DNA from: Aldehydirespirator sp965116195
GTDB taxonomy: Bacteria; Actinomycetota; Acidimicrobiia; Acidimicrobiales; Aldehydirespiratoraceae
Direction: 5' to 3'
Assembly (NCBI GenBank): GCA_965116195.1
Contig: OZ220491.1
Coordinates: forward strand, 2,914,001 to 2,978,000
DNA: 64,000 bases
The first letter of the stretch is position 1, and every line of letters begins with the position of its first letter. Positions 52,870 through 61,706 of this stretch are shown one piece after another. A program made the position numbers and the translations under genes. Below the pieces are notes generated by a model. The model worked only from the letters and a program-made list of their open reading frames with translations, was not told the DNA's origin and made no database searches.

Positions 52870-54300
52870 ATGAGAACCATCCGACAATCGCGCGGAGTCA
52901 AGGTCCTGGTTGTGATCTTGACATTCATGCTGCTTTCGGCGGCATGTGGCGACGATGACGACACAACCACACCAGCGCCCGGTGAGGAGGCGACCCCTGC
53001 TCCGGCATCAGAGTCTGAGCCGGATCCAGAGCCGATGCCTGAACCTGATCCGGAGCCGACACCAGAACCGGAAGGTATCCAAACCGACGGCTTCGAGTCA
53101 CTCGGTGACGTGACGCTCAAGGTGCTGGCTGAAGCCGGCGACGAGGCGACTTTGGAGTTGGCTGTCGCACAGTTCACAGAGAAGTACCCGAACGTTGATG
53201 TTGACGTGACGTTACGGGCCTTTGACGACTATATGCAGATCGCGCCGGGAATCATTGGCAGCGATGACCCGCCCGATGTGGCCCACGGCAACCAGGGTTA
53301 CACGATTGACGGGCTCATCATTCAGGGCGGTTACATCATTCCGCTGGACGAATATGCCGAGGTCTATGGCTGGGAGGACGCCTTCGGCTCCGGGACGCTT
53401 GACCAATATCGCTTCAATGACGAGGGCACCGACTTCGGCAAGGGTCGTCTGTGGGGTGTCTCGGCGGTTGCCGAGTTCGTTGGCGTGTACTACAACAAGG
53501 AGAAGTTCGCGGCTATTGGCGGTGAACTCCCGGCCACCTTTGAAGAGTTCGAGGGACTGCTGGCTGCCGCCAAAGACGCTGGTGAGTTGCCGATCCAACT
53601 CGGCAACGGTGAGGGCTGGCCCGCACTGCACGTTTACGGCATGGTGCAGGCCGCATACCGGCCAGCCGCCGAGATCCGAGCTTGGGTATTCGGCGAGCCG
53701 GGATCCACGGTGGTCACAGACGAAGAACTACAAGCTGCCAACGCGCTGGTGGCCTGGAAGGACGCCGGCTACTTCCCGGAGGGTGTCAATGGCATTGCGT
53801 GGGACGACTCGGTTGCTGACTTCATCAACGGTGATGGTGTCTTCTTGATCGGGGGCAACTGGAACACGGCCACCCTTGAGGAAGGTATGGGCGACAATGT
53901 GGGCTACTTCGCCATGCCCGTCGGGCCGAGCGGTGTTGTCGGCGGAACCGCAGCGTTGGCGTTGCCTTGGCATGTCACATCCAAGGCCGAACACCCGGAT
54001 CTGGCGGCGGCGTTCATCGCTCACATGATGGATGAGAGCTTTGCCGACGATCTTGCATCTGTCGGTCGTGTACCTGCACGCGAGTCCAGTACCGCTATTG
54101 CCGGTCTGCTCGCCGAGGTGTCCGCTGGGGCTGCTGAGGTGATCGCGTCCGAGGGTGTCACGCTCTATGCCGACTGGGCCACCGACACCATGTTCAACAC
54201 GCTCACGTCCAAGACGCAGGAGTTGCTTGGCGGACGGATCAGCGGCGAGCAGTTCCTTGAGGATGTCCAAGCCGACTGGGATGCCTTCTTTGCGGAGTAG
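52870..54300 (+). CDS. Sugar ABC transporter substrate-binding lipoprotein
   Basis: 476 residues from the ATG at 52870, with AGGAG upstream; earlier frame to 52753 runs across the promoter. Signal peptide with lipobox LSAACGDDDD, then an acidic Pro-rich spacer of EPDPEP units (residues about 40-70), then the MalE-like fold (LEAGDEATLELAVAQF-like start, YYNKEKFAAIGGELPATFEEFEGLL, FLIGGNWNTATLEEG, AFIAHMMDESF). It binds an unknown sugar and hands it to the two permeases downstream. Confidence 0.92.
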   Translation: MRTIRQSRGVKVLVVILTFMLLSAACGDDDDTTTPAPGEEATPAPASESEPDPEPMPEPDPEPTPEPEGIQTDGFESLGDVTLKVLAEAGDEATLELAVAQFTEKYPNVDVDVTLRAFDDYMQIAPGIIGSDDPPDVAHGNQGYTIDGLIIQGGYIIPLDEYAEVYGWEDAFGSGTLDQYRFNDEGTDFGKGRLWGVSAVAEFVGVYYNKEKFAAIGGELPATFEEFEGLLAAAKDAGELPIQLGNGEGWPALHVYGMVQAAYRPAAEIRAWVFGEPGSTVVTDEELQAANALVAWKDAGYFPEGVNGIAWDDSVADFINGDGVFLIGGNWNTATLEEGMGDNVGYFAMPVGPSGVVGGTAALALPWHVTSKAEHPDLAAAFIAHMMDESFADDLASVGRVPARESSTAIAGLLAEVSAGAAEVIASEGVTLYADWATDTMFNTLTSKTQELLGGRISGEQFLEDVQADWDAFFAE

Positions 54301-54310
54301 CAGACGCGAG

Positions 54311-54480
54311 TGACTTGGACAAGTCATCTGACCTAGTCGGCTCTGGTTGCACGCAGCCGGGCCTGCCATGAGGGTGCGCGCCGCTCGTCGGCGGAAGCGC
54401 AACATCTGCTCCGCGCTGAAAGTCCCGCGATAAAAGTGCGCTTCGTTCGTCGGCGGCAGCGCACCCTCAATGGCACACAA
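54311..54480. repeat. Hairpin and repeats between binding-protein and permease genes
   Basis: TGACTTG-GA-CAAGTCA (54311-54326) is a perfect dyad without a T run, possibly attenuating or protecting the upstream mRNA. TGAGGGTGCGC (54369-54379) is repeated inverted as GCGCACCCTCA (54470-54480). GCTCGTCGGCGGAAGCGCA and GTTCGTCGGCGGCAGCGCA (about 54383 and 54447) are direct copies; the second lies in the start of the permease gene. Confidence 0.7.
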
Positions 54481-55338
54481 CTGACCGCTTATCTGTATCT
54501 GTTGCCCGCGTACGCTTTTTTTGTTGCCTTTGCGGTCGTCCCGCTGACTCGGACTCTGCGTCTTTCCTTCTATGAGTGGAACGGCATCACAGAGCAGGTC
54601 TTTACGGGATTTGACAACTATGTCACCGTATTCACGGATGCCAAGATCCGCGAGGCGTTAGGTCACTCGATTGTGTTGATCTTCTTCTATGCGCTGTTGC
54701 CCATAACGATTGCGTTGGCGATCGTCGGGTTGATGGTGAGGGTGCGTTTACGGGGTCGTGCATTCTACCGCTCGGTGCTGTTCGTGCCGACGATATTGCC
54801 GTTGACTGTGGTGGCAGTTGCCTGGCGCTGGATCTACGCCCCCGACGGACCATTGAACAGAGGACTTGACCTGGTGGGACTTGACGCGGTCAGTCGGGCC
54901 TGGCTGGGGGATTTCACTTTTGCTTTGCCCGCGCTGGGAATGGTTGGCACCTGGGTCACGTTCGGGCTCGTGTTTGTGTTGTTCGCGGCGGGTGTGCAGA
55001 AGATCCCGATTGAGCAGTTTGAAGCGGCGCGCATTGACGGAGCCGGCATGGTTCGTGAGTTCTTCACAGTCACGCTGCCCGCGCTGCGAGGTGAGATCAC
55101 CGTGGCGCTGATTCTCACTGTCACTGCGGCGCTGCGTAACTTTGATCTGGTGTTTGTGATGACCCGTGGTGGTCCCGGCACGACCACTGAGGTGCCGTCG
55201 GTCTTCATTTTCCGATCAGTCTTCCAGACCCGTGAAGTGGGACTGGGTGCCGCCATCGGAATTGTGTTGATGGTTGAGTTGCTGATCGTAAATCTGGCGG
55301 TGCTGTGGTACCGCCGTCGCGGTGATGTGCGGACATGA
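54436..55338 (+). CDS. Sugar ABC transporter permease 1 (MalF/UgpA type)
   Basis: 300 residues from a GTG. Six membrane helices, with LYLLPAYAFFVAFAVVPLTRTLRLSFYEWNG at the start and the EAA loop EQFEAARIDGAGMVREFFTVTLP. Couples to a shared ATPase (no ATP-binding gene in the cluster; a multi-use MsmK/UgpC-like protein elsewhere is usual). Confidence 0.95.
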   Translation: MRFVRRRQRTLNGTQLTAYLYLLPAYAFFVAFAVVPLTRTLRLSFYEWNGITEQVFTGFDNYVTVFTDAKIREALGHSIVLIFFYALLPITIALAIVGLMVRVRLRGRAFYRSVLFVPTILPLTVVAVAWRWIYAPDGPLNRGLDLVGLDAVSRAWLGDFTFALPALGMVGTWVTFGLVFVLFAAGVQKIPIEQFEAARIDGAGMVREFFTVTLPALRGEITVALILTVTAALRNFDLVFVMTRGGPGTTTEVPSVFIFRSVFQTREVGLGAAIGIVLMVELLIVNLAVLWYRRRGDVRT

Positions 55339-55437
55339 TCAAGGCATCGGGCATGATCAGGCGGCGAACTCGCTCAAGGCGGTTCGGCGGCGCCGTTTCG
55401 CTGGGCAAGCTGGTGCGGGGCATGATGGTTCTGGGCG

Positions 55438-56268
55438 ATGATTGAGTCGCGTGCCGAGAAGCGCAGCATCCATCTGGTGTTGACGGCGGCGAGTGTCATT
55501 GCGCTCTATCCACTGCTGTCGATCCTGCTGTTGGCCCTCAACGAACCCGGCCAGCGGGTCAGTGGGTTCACCATCCCTTCCAGGTTTTCTCTTGAGAACT
55601 TCACCACTGCCTGGGTGAGAGGTAACTTCGCTCAGGCACTGTGGTCAAGCGCCGTGGTGGCAGTGACGGTGGTGGCTGTGAGCGTGACCTTGTCGATCCT
55701 CGCCGGTTACGCCTTTGCCTCGATGCGGTTCCCGTTTAAGGGAACGCTGTTCGTGGTGTTGCTGGCCGGTTTGATGTTGCCGTATGAGGCGCTGATCATT
55801 CCGCTGTATTTCGGCTTCCGTGATCTGGGACTGATTGACTCTCGGTGGGCCGTGATACTGCCTCAGATCGGCTTCAGTGTCTCGTTTGGAACTTTTTGGA
55901 TGAGAACGGCTTTCAGCGTTCAGGACAACACGTTGGTGGAGGCGGCGCAACTTGACGGTGCCAACAGTTGGGACATCCTGAGAAGGGTTCTGTTGCCCGT
56001 GGTCAACCCGGCTGTGATGTCACTGTCGGCACTGTTGTTCTTGTTCACCTGGAACGACTTTCTGCTGGCGCTGGTGTTGCTTCCCCAGAACGAAGCAGCA
56101 CAGACCGCGCCGCTGGCACTTTCCTTCTTTGCGGGTCTACGCCGTGGCGGTGATCCCTCCACCATTGCGGCTGCCGCGTTGATCGTTGCCTTTCCGGTGC
56201 TGGTCATCTATGTGGTCATGCAGCGACGTTTTATCCAGGGCATCACAACGGGTGCCACCAAGGGATGA
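55438..56268 (+). CDS. Sugar ABC transporter permease 2 (MalG/UgpE type)
   Basis: 276 residues. Six helices, N-terminal YPLLSILLLALNEPG, EAA loop VEAAQLDGANSWDILRRVLLPVVNP. The 99-bp gap from permease 1 contains a 36-codon frame (from 55335, MIKASGMIRRRTR) that overlaps this start; it may be accidental. Also no ATPase gene follows. Confidence 0.95.
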   Translation: MIESRAEKRSIHLVLTAASVIALYPLLSILLLALNEPGQRVSGFTIPSRFSLENFTTAWVRGNFAQALWSSAVVAVTVVAVSVTLSILAGYAFASMRFPFKGTLFVVLLAGLMLPYEALIIPLYFGFRDLGLIDSRWAVILPQIGFSVSFGTFWMRTAFSVQDNTLVEAAQLDGANSWDILRRVLLPVVNPAVMSLSALLFLFTWNDFLLALVLLPQNEAAQTAPLALSFFAGLRRGGDPSTIAAAALIVAFPVLVIYVVMQRRFIQGITTGATKG

Positions 56269-56440
56269 CGGGCATGCATGATGTCCGAGGTTCACATGAT
56301 CGGTGTCCGGGGTTTGGCGGTGTCCGGGGTTTGAAAGCCCGATCCGCCATGCAGCTGCGGCCCGGGGAAATAACAGGCATTTCGGGGAAACCGGGGTGGG
56401 GTTGTTCGGGTCCCCGGGGTTGCGTTGTAGGGGTGGGTCG
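56269..56440. repeat. Gap with doubled GTGTCCGGGGTTTG
   Basis: 172 bp upstream of the NagB-like gene. GTGTCCGGGGTTTGGCG is directly followed by GTGTCCGGGGTTTG (near 56305-56336), and GGGGTTG/CCCCGGGG-rich blocks follow. No ORF is convincing. Confidence 0.55.
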
Positions 56441-57307
56441 GTGAGATCGGTGCCAGTTCATCGGCATTTCCGGACACCGCTGGAACTTGGCGCGGCGGCT
56501 GCCACCACGATCGCGGCCCGGATTTTTGAAAGTCACCGAGCTGGTCGCAGGTTCCTGCTCGGCTGTCCGGGTGGGCGTACTCCCAGGCCGATCTACCAAG
56601 AACTGGGACGTATCTGCGCCCGCCAGGAGATCGACTGCTCTGGCGTGGTGATCGTGATGATGGATGACTATCTGGATCCTGGCTCAGCCGTCCCGACTCT
56701 GGTGCCACGCAATGCCCACTACTCTTGTCGTCGCTTCGCGGAGCATGAGATTCGCCAGGTTATAGGTCGGCAACTACCGGAGGTCCGCACGATCCCGTCT
56801 GAGTCGGTATGGTTCCCCGACCCGGGTGATCCGGCTGCCTACGACCAGCAGATCGCTGCGGCGGGAGGGGTTGACGTGTTCATTTGCGCCAGCGGTGCCT
56901 CTGATGGTCATGTGGCTTTCTGCGGTCCGGGTTCGCGGCTCAACGCCACGACCGCCATCGTGGAGTTGGCACCGACAACTCGTGCCGACAACGTTGTGAC
57001 CTTCCCCGCCTTCACTTCAATCAACGCAGTCCCCACACGAGGTGTGTCGGTGGGTTTGGGCACGATCCGGCAGCTTTCCCGGGCCGTGTGGCTGGTGTTG
57101 CATGGAGCCGACAAGTCCAGGTCTTTGCGGCGCGTTGCAGGCACCGACGGCCACGATCCGGCTTGGCCGGCAACTTTTGTCCATGAATGCCCTGGCGCAG
57201 AGATCTGGAGCGATGCCAGCGCTGAGTCCGGAAACTCCGAGGGTGGTGTCGCGGCACCAGATGCCCGTGCCAGACAACCCGGGCAACCCGGACAACCCGG
57301 TGTTTGA
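56441..57307 (+). CDS. Glucosamine-6-phosphate isomerase/deaminase-like (NagB) sugar isomerase
   Basis: About 288 residues from the GTG at 56441, where homology starts (VPVHRHFRTPLELG). NagB/6PGL fold: RFLLGCPGGRTPRPIYQEL, VIVMMDDYLDPG (catalytic Asp region), ASGASDGHVAFCGPGS in place of GIGxDGHIAFNEP, and VPTRGVSVGLGTI. The altered catalytic loop means that its substrate may not be glucosamine-6-phosphate. The C-terminal tail is RQPGQPGQPGV, from a 9-bp repeat. Confidence 0.8.
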   Translation: MRSVPVHRHFRTPLELGAAAATTIAARIFESHRAGRRFLLGCPGGRTPRPIYQELGRICARQEIDCSGVVIVMMDDYLDPGSAVPTLVPRNAHYSCRRFAEHEIRQVIGRQLPEVRTIPSESVWFPDPGDPAAYDQQIAAAGGVDVFICASGASDGHVAFCGPGSRLNATTAIVELAPTTRADNVVTFPAFTSINAVPTRGVSVGLGTIRQLSRAVWLVLHGADKSRSLRRVAGTDGHDPAWPATFVHECPGAEIWSDASAESGNSEGGVAAPDARARQPGQPGQPGV

Positions 57308-57311
57308 ACAG

Positions 57312-58490
57312 ATGACCATGGTCGGAGTGGACAGCGAGTTGCCGAGGCTGCGGCTCGGCATAGTCGGGCTTGGCAGCGTTTTTGAACCCTATGCGACGCT
57401 GATCCGAGACCTGAGGTACGAAGGACGCGTCGAAGTGGTCGCGGCTTGTGACATCATCAACGGGCGGGCTCGCCGAGTGCAGGACTTCTTGCATCAAGAT
57501 GTCCCGTTCAGCACCAACTATGCCGATGTCATCGCATGTGACGAAGTAGACGCGGTTTTGGTCTTGACGGCGATGCCCAGCCATGGCGAGATAGCTGCCG
57601 CGGCACTCGCCGCTGGCAAGCATGTGCTGGTTGAAAAGCCCATGTCGATCCATCTCCAGGAGGCCGCTGAGTTGGTATCGGTGGCTGCTGGTAGTCCCGG
57701 ATTGTTGGTATGTGCCCCACATGTGGTGCTGAGCCCCACGTATCAGGCGCTCTGGAAGCGTGTTGTTGATGACGGCGAGATCGGCACGGTGCTCACCGCC
57801 CGGGCGCGCTACGGTTGGTCTGGGCCAACTTGGGGACGTTGGTACTATGACACCGGCGGCGGACCGTTGTTTGATCTGGGTGTCTACAACATCACCTCGC
57901 TCACCGGGTTGATGGGAAGCGTCGAACGAGTCACGGCTCTGGCGGGTACGGCTGTGCCACGCCGGACGGTTGACGGCGAGGCCATTACAGTCAACAACTT
58001 CGACAATTATCATCTGCTCCTTGATTTTGGCGGGTCGCGCCTTGCGGTGGTGACCACCGGCTTCACCATGCATGAGTACCGCTCACCAGCGATTGAGTTG
58101 TACGGCTCGGGTGGGGTGGCACAAATGCTCGGCGACGACTGGGCCCCCCAGGGATACGAGATCCTGCGTACCGATTCAGCCGGCTGGACCTGCTACGCCG
58201 AAGTTGATCCTGTCTGGCCTTGGACTGCTGGCCTGCGGCATCTCGTTGACTGCGTGTTGGATGGAGTTGAGTTGCTGATCCGTCCCGAACACGCCTATCA
58301 CTGTCTTGAGGTGATGGTGAAGGCTCAGATCGCGGCTGTCGGGGGTGAGACACAGGAGGTGGTCAGTCGGATCAACCCGCTGCCCTATGACCCGGAGGCG
58401 ATCTATGTCCAGCGCGGCGGCAAGACCGGACACGACTACCGTGTCCGTCGCCACCGAGACGACCAGAGTGACCACGACGGCCCCCGATGA
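57312..58490 (+). CDS. Gfo/Idh/MocA family oxidoreductase
   Basis: About 392 residues from the ATG at 57312 just after the NagB-like stop. Rossmann motif LGIVGLGSVFEPYATLI, YADVIACDEVDAVLVLTAMPSH, then GKHVLVEKPMS with the catalytic Lys, and the typical C-terminal domain (GGGPLFDLGVYNITSLTGLMG). NAD(P)-dependent oxidation or reduction of a sugar or sugar derivative. The last residues are a basic RVRRHRDD tail that overlaps the next start. Confidence 0.9.
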   Translation: MTMVGVDSELPRLRLGIVGLGSVFEPYATLIRDLRYEGRVEVVAACDIINGRARRVQDFLHQDVPFSTNYADVIACDEVDAVLVLTAMPSHGEIAAAALAAGKHVLVEKPMSIHLQEAAELVSVAAGSPGLLVCAPHVVLSPTYQALWKRVVDDGEIGTVLTARARYGWSGPTWGRWYYDTGGGPLFDLGVYNITSLTGLMGSVERVTALAGTAVPRRTVDGEAITVNNFDNYHLLLDFGGSRLAVVTTGFTMHEYRSPAIELYGSGGVAQMLGDDWAPQGYEILRTDSAGWTCYAEVDPVWPWTAGLRHLVDCVLDGVELLIRPEHAYHCLEVMVKAQIAAVGGETQEVVSRINPLPYDPEAIYVQRGGKTGHDYRVRRHRDDQSDHDGPR

Positions 58491-59455
58491 GCAGAGGTCG
58501 GTACGTGATGGGAGTGGATGGTGGTAACACCAAGACCACTGCAGTGGTTCTGGATGTGTTGAGTGGGGTTGTCGGTGTGGGTGATGGCGGCTGCAGTGAC
58601 ATCTACGGGGTGTCGTCACCTTCGTTGGCGCTGGTCGAGTTGGACCGGGTTGTGGAGTCCGCCTTGAAGAGTTCAGGGCTGGGGTTTGATAAACTATCAG
58701 CCGCTGTTTTCAGTCTGGCCGGGGCGGATTGGCCCGAGGATCATGCCTTTTTGCACCAATACCTGAAGCGCTGGTGCTGCGGGTTTGAACCGATCGTGGT
58801 CAATGACTCCATGGGCGGTCTGCGACTGGGCTCGCCTTGTTGGGAGGGAATAGCCGTCATCTGCGGTACCGGAAATGCGGTTGGAGCTCGCAAACATGAT
58901 GGTGCCTGTTTTCACCTCGGTTTCTGGCCCGACACGGTGGGTTCCACTTCGTTGAGTCAGGCTGCATTGGACGCGGTGCTGCGTGATCACCTGGGTCTCG
59001 GCCCGCCGACCTCCCTCACGGTTCGTACGCAGGAACTTTATGGTGCATCCGATCCGATTGAGTTGCAGCACTGTTTCACCAGACGGGGTGGCCACGGGCA
59101 GCGCGAGTTGGTGCGCATGAGTCCGGTGCTGCTGGACGAGGCTGACGCGGGTGATGAGGTGGCCTTGCAGATCGTGTCTGGTGCCGGTCAGACAATGGGT
59201 GCCCAGGGGCGGGTGTCAGCGGAGCGTATCGAACTGGATGTGGTTGGCACGGTCACGGTTATGGGCGGCGGTCTGTTCAAGCATCCCAGTTCTGTGCTGG
59301 CAGACGCAGTCATGAGTCAGCTGTCGGGTACCCTTGCGGTGCGCACGACCTTGCCTCCGGTAGTCGGCGCTGTGCTGCTGGCACTTGATCAACTCGACGA
59401 ACTGTCAAATGCGGAAGCAGTAGCATGTTCGTTGCAAGAATATCAAGCAGGATGA
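58487..59455 (+). CDS. BadF/BadG-type ATPase, N-acetylglucosamine-kinase-like
   Basis: 322 residues; ATG overlaps the previous stop (ATGA). The ASKHA fold has phosphate-1 YVMGVDGGNTKTTAVVLD, VFSLAGADWPED, VVNDSMGGLRLG and GIAVICGTGNAVGARKHDG, followed by VTVMGGGLFK for the adenosine site. It is the type that phosphorylates GlcNAc or glucosamine in actinobacteria. With the NagB-like and GH4 genes this points to amino-sugar or glycoside use. Confidence 0.85.
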   Translation: MSRGRYVMGVDGGNTKTTAVVLDVLSGVVGVGDGGCSDIYGVSSPSLALVELDRVVESALKSSGLGFDKLSAAVFSLAGADWPEDHAFLHQYLKRWCCGFEPIVVNDSMGGLRLGSPCWEGIAVICGTGNAVGARKHDGACFHLGFWPDTVGSTSLSQAALDAVLRDHLGLGPPTSLTVRTQELYGASDPIELQHCFTRRGGHGQRELVRMSPVLLDEADAGDEVALQIVSGAGQTMGAQGRVSAERIELDVVGTVTVMGGGLFKHPSSVLADAVMSQLSGTLAVRTTLPPVVGAVLLALDQLDELSNAEAVACSLQEYQAG

Positions 59456-59494
59456 GGGTGCGCAGGACGAGATCAAGCAGGATGAGGGTGCGCA
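59442..59494. repeat. 30-bp tandem repeat creating the leader of the GH4 gene
   Basis: ATCAAGCAGGATGAGGGTGC plus GCA occurs at 59442-59464 and 59472-59494. The first copy spans the stop of the kinase gene; the second ends at the base before the ATG of the GH4 gene and supplies GAGGG as its ribosome binding site. Confidence 0.9.
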
Positions 59495-60796
59495 ATGGCA
59501 CGAATTAAGCTGGCCTATATCGGTGGCGGTTCTACTCGTGCGCCGGGCACGATGGCCAGTTTCGCGCATCAAGGTCAGAACTTTGACGGTTCAGAGGTGG
59601 TGCTCATTGATTTGAATGAGGAACGTCTGGCTCTGGTCAGTCAGATTGCGCAGCGCATGATGACGGCGCGTGGGCTTGACATACGAGTCAGCGCCACCAC
59701 GGACCGTCTCAAGGGACTTGACGCTTGTGATGCCGTGCTCACGAGCTTTCGCCCGGGAGGTTTTGAGGCTCGCGTCCTTGATGAGCGTATCCCGCTGTCA
59801 CATGACGTTATCGGCCAGGAGACCCAAGGCCCGGGTGGCTTCTTCATGGCATTGCGTTCGGTCGCAGTCATGAAGGAGATACTCGTTGACATGGACAAGG
59901 CCTGTCCCAACGCGACTGTCTTCAACTACACGAACCCGGTGAACCTTGTGTCGCAGGCCGTGTCGGACAACTCCGACGCCTCAATCGTGTCGCTGTGCGA
60001 AGGCCCCATCGTCTATCCCAGAATGCTTGCCGAAGCAGTGGGACTTGATCCAGATAAACTCAACGTTGCCAGTGTCGGCCTCAACCACGGGTCATGGTCG
60101 GTGCAGCATCGTTATGACAACAAGCCACTGATACCGGTGTTGCACGACAAATGGCGCGAAGAAGCAGACGACACGCGGCTGGATGGTCAACAACGTCGCA
60201 TGCTGCAACTTGCCGCAACGATGGACTCGGTGCCCAGCGGCTATTTCCAGTATTACTATTTTGAGGACGAGATACTTGCGGAATACGCCGCCAAGGACAG
60301 TACCCGAGCCGAGGACATCTTGGCCGGGGTGTCGTCATACTGGTCCCACTACCGGGAGCAGGCCCTCAGCGACGACCCGCAACTTGATCCGGCGCTCTCG
60401 CGGGGCGGTATCCATGAACTTGAGTTGGCTATTGACTGCATGGATGCCGTGTTCAACGACCGTGACGAGATAATGACCGTGAACGTCGCCAACAACGGCA
60501 GCATCAACGGCTTTGAGGCTTCGCTCGTGGTGGAGACCCTGGGTCGCTGTGACGCGAGCGGTGTGCGCCCCGTTGAGATGCCCGGCCTGCCGACTCACCT
60601 GCGAGGTTTGGTCGAGGCTTTGGCTTACTATCAGCAAGCGGCCGCCGATGTGGCCTGGAACGGCACCAGCCATGAGGGCATTCAGGCTCTGGCCTCGCAT
60701 CCGCTGGTCAGGTCAGTCAACAAGGCTGAAGTGCTGTACCGTGAGATGGCTCACGCCCACCGTGACTACCTTCCCGACCGGCTGATCCCCGCCTAG
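59495..60796 (+). CDS. Glycoside hydrolase family 4 (6-phospho-alpha/beta-glucosidase or alpha-glucosidase type)
   Basis: 433 residues. The NAD-binding start IKLAYIGGGSTRAPGTM is diagnostic, followed by GQETQGPGGFFMALRSVAV, FNYTNPVNLVSQAV, CEGP (metal Cys) and VGLNHGSW (metal His). GH4 enzymes use NAD and Mn to open glycosidic bonds by an oxidation-elimination route. Substrate anomer is undetermined. The stop is followed by a convergent ROK gene. Confidence 0.93.
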   Translation: MARIKLAYIGGGSTRAPGTMASFAHQGQNFDGSEVVLIDLNEERLALVSQIAQRMMTARGLDIRVSATTDRLKGLDACDAVLTSFRPGGFEARVLDERIPLSHDVIGQETQGPGGFFMALRSVAVMKEILVDMDKACPNATVFNYTNPVNLVSQAVSDNSDASIVSLCEGPIVYPRMLAEAVGLDPDKLNVASVGLNHGSWSVQHRYDNKPLIPVLHDKWREEADDTRLDGQQRRMLQLAATMDSVPSGYFQYYYFEDEILAEYAAKDSTRAEDILAGVSSYWSHYREQALSDDPQLDPALSRGGIHELELAIDCMDAVFNDRDEIMTVNVANNGSINGFEASLVVETLGRCDASGVRPVEMPGLPTHLRGLVEALAYYQQAAADVAWNGTSHEGIQALASHPLVRSVNKAEVLYREMAHAHRDYLPDRLIPA

Positions 60797-60829
60797 TTTC
60801 AGGCCGACCGACCCCCCTTCCGGCAGGTC

Positions 60830-61690
60830 TTACTGGTCTGACAGGGCCAGTATTCCGGCACCGATGATGCCTGCTTGAGGCCCGAGGCGAGTCTGTAACA
60901 GCGGCGGAGGGTACGGTCGTCCGCTGGTGAGCTCTGTATAACTGTGTGACAGCGCATCAAAGAACGGGCCTTGGCTGGTGCCGAGTCCTCCGCCCAGAAT
61001 CACCGCAGCCGGGTCAAGCAGATGCACCACACTGCACAGCGCCGTCGCCACGATTTCACCGGCACGTGCCAGGACCGCGTGTTTGTGGCTGAAGCTGGCC
61101 CGGACAGTGTGATGACTGCGCTTTAGAGCGCCGTTGATGGCCCGCCCGGAAGCTTGTGCCTCCACGGTCAGGGGTGCGGCGTTGTTGATGGCGAGATCGG
61201 GACTTACGGGGAGTTCGCCAAGAGCTATTGCCTCGCCTCGATGACCGGGCCAGAGGTGTCCGCCGTGGACGAAGGTGGAAGAGATACCAGTACCGGCGAT
61301 TGCAAAGACAAAGCTGGCGAAGTCGCTGCCGTGGCCAAAGCGACTTTCGGCGCGGGCTGCGCAACGCACATCGGAGTCGAACACGAGCGGCGTGCCGGAT
61401 GCGGTCTCTGCCGGTAGTCCTCGCAACGATCCCAGCACGAGCGAACTGTTGATCCGCCCATCAGGTGTCACATACTCAGGAACTCCCACACCCACACGCT
61501 TGACATTCATCTGGTGGGCTTGGGCGTTGTGCAGCAACCGGCCAATCAATGCAAGTGTCTCAGCCGCGCCGTGGTCGTCATCGCATGGTGTCGCCACGAC
61601 TTCGGTGCCATGGGTCGCTCCGTGCGCTTCAACGACAGCACCGGCGATCTTTGTGCCGCCAACATCAATGCCGATAGCTGTGGGCATCAA
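60830..61690 (-). CDS. ROK-family sugar kinase
   Basis: 286 residues. N-terminal AIGIDVGGTKIAGAVV and RVGVGVPEYV; VFDSDVRCAARAESRFG; VFAIAGTGISSTFVHGGHLWPGHRGE; AVILGGGLGTSQGP. The zinc-binding cysteine cluster CxCGxxGCxE that normally follows the GH motif is absent, and GELPVSPDLAIN stands there. It probably phosphorylates a hexose in the same pathway, on the opposite strand from the GH4 gene. Confidence 0.88.
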   Translation of the reverse strand: MMPTAIGIDVGGTKIAGAVVEAHGATHGTEVVATPCDDDHGAAETLALIGRLLHNAQAHQMNVKRVGVGVPEYVTPDGRINSSLVLGSLRGLPAETASGTPLVFDSDVRCAARAESRFGHGSDFASFVFAIAGTGISSTFVHGGHLWPGHRGEAIALGELPVSPDLAINNAAPLTVEAQASGRAINGALKRSHHTVRASFSHKHAVLARAGEIVATALCSVVHLLDPAAVILGGGLGTSQGPFFDALSHSYTELTSGRPYPPPLLQTRLGPQAGIIGAGILALSDQ

Positions 61691-61706
61691 GCCTCGTGCC
61701 CTGCCC

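Noticed and set aside
55335..55443. 36-codon frame between the two permease genes
   Set aside because: No homology or good ribosome binding site; could be chance, as it reads across a basic low-complexity stretch.
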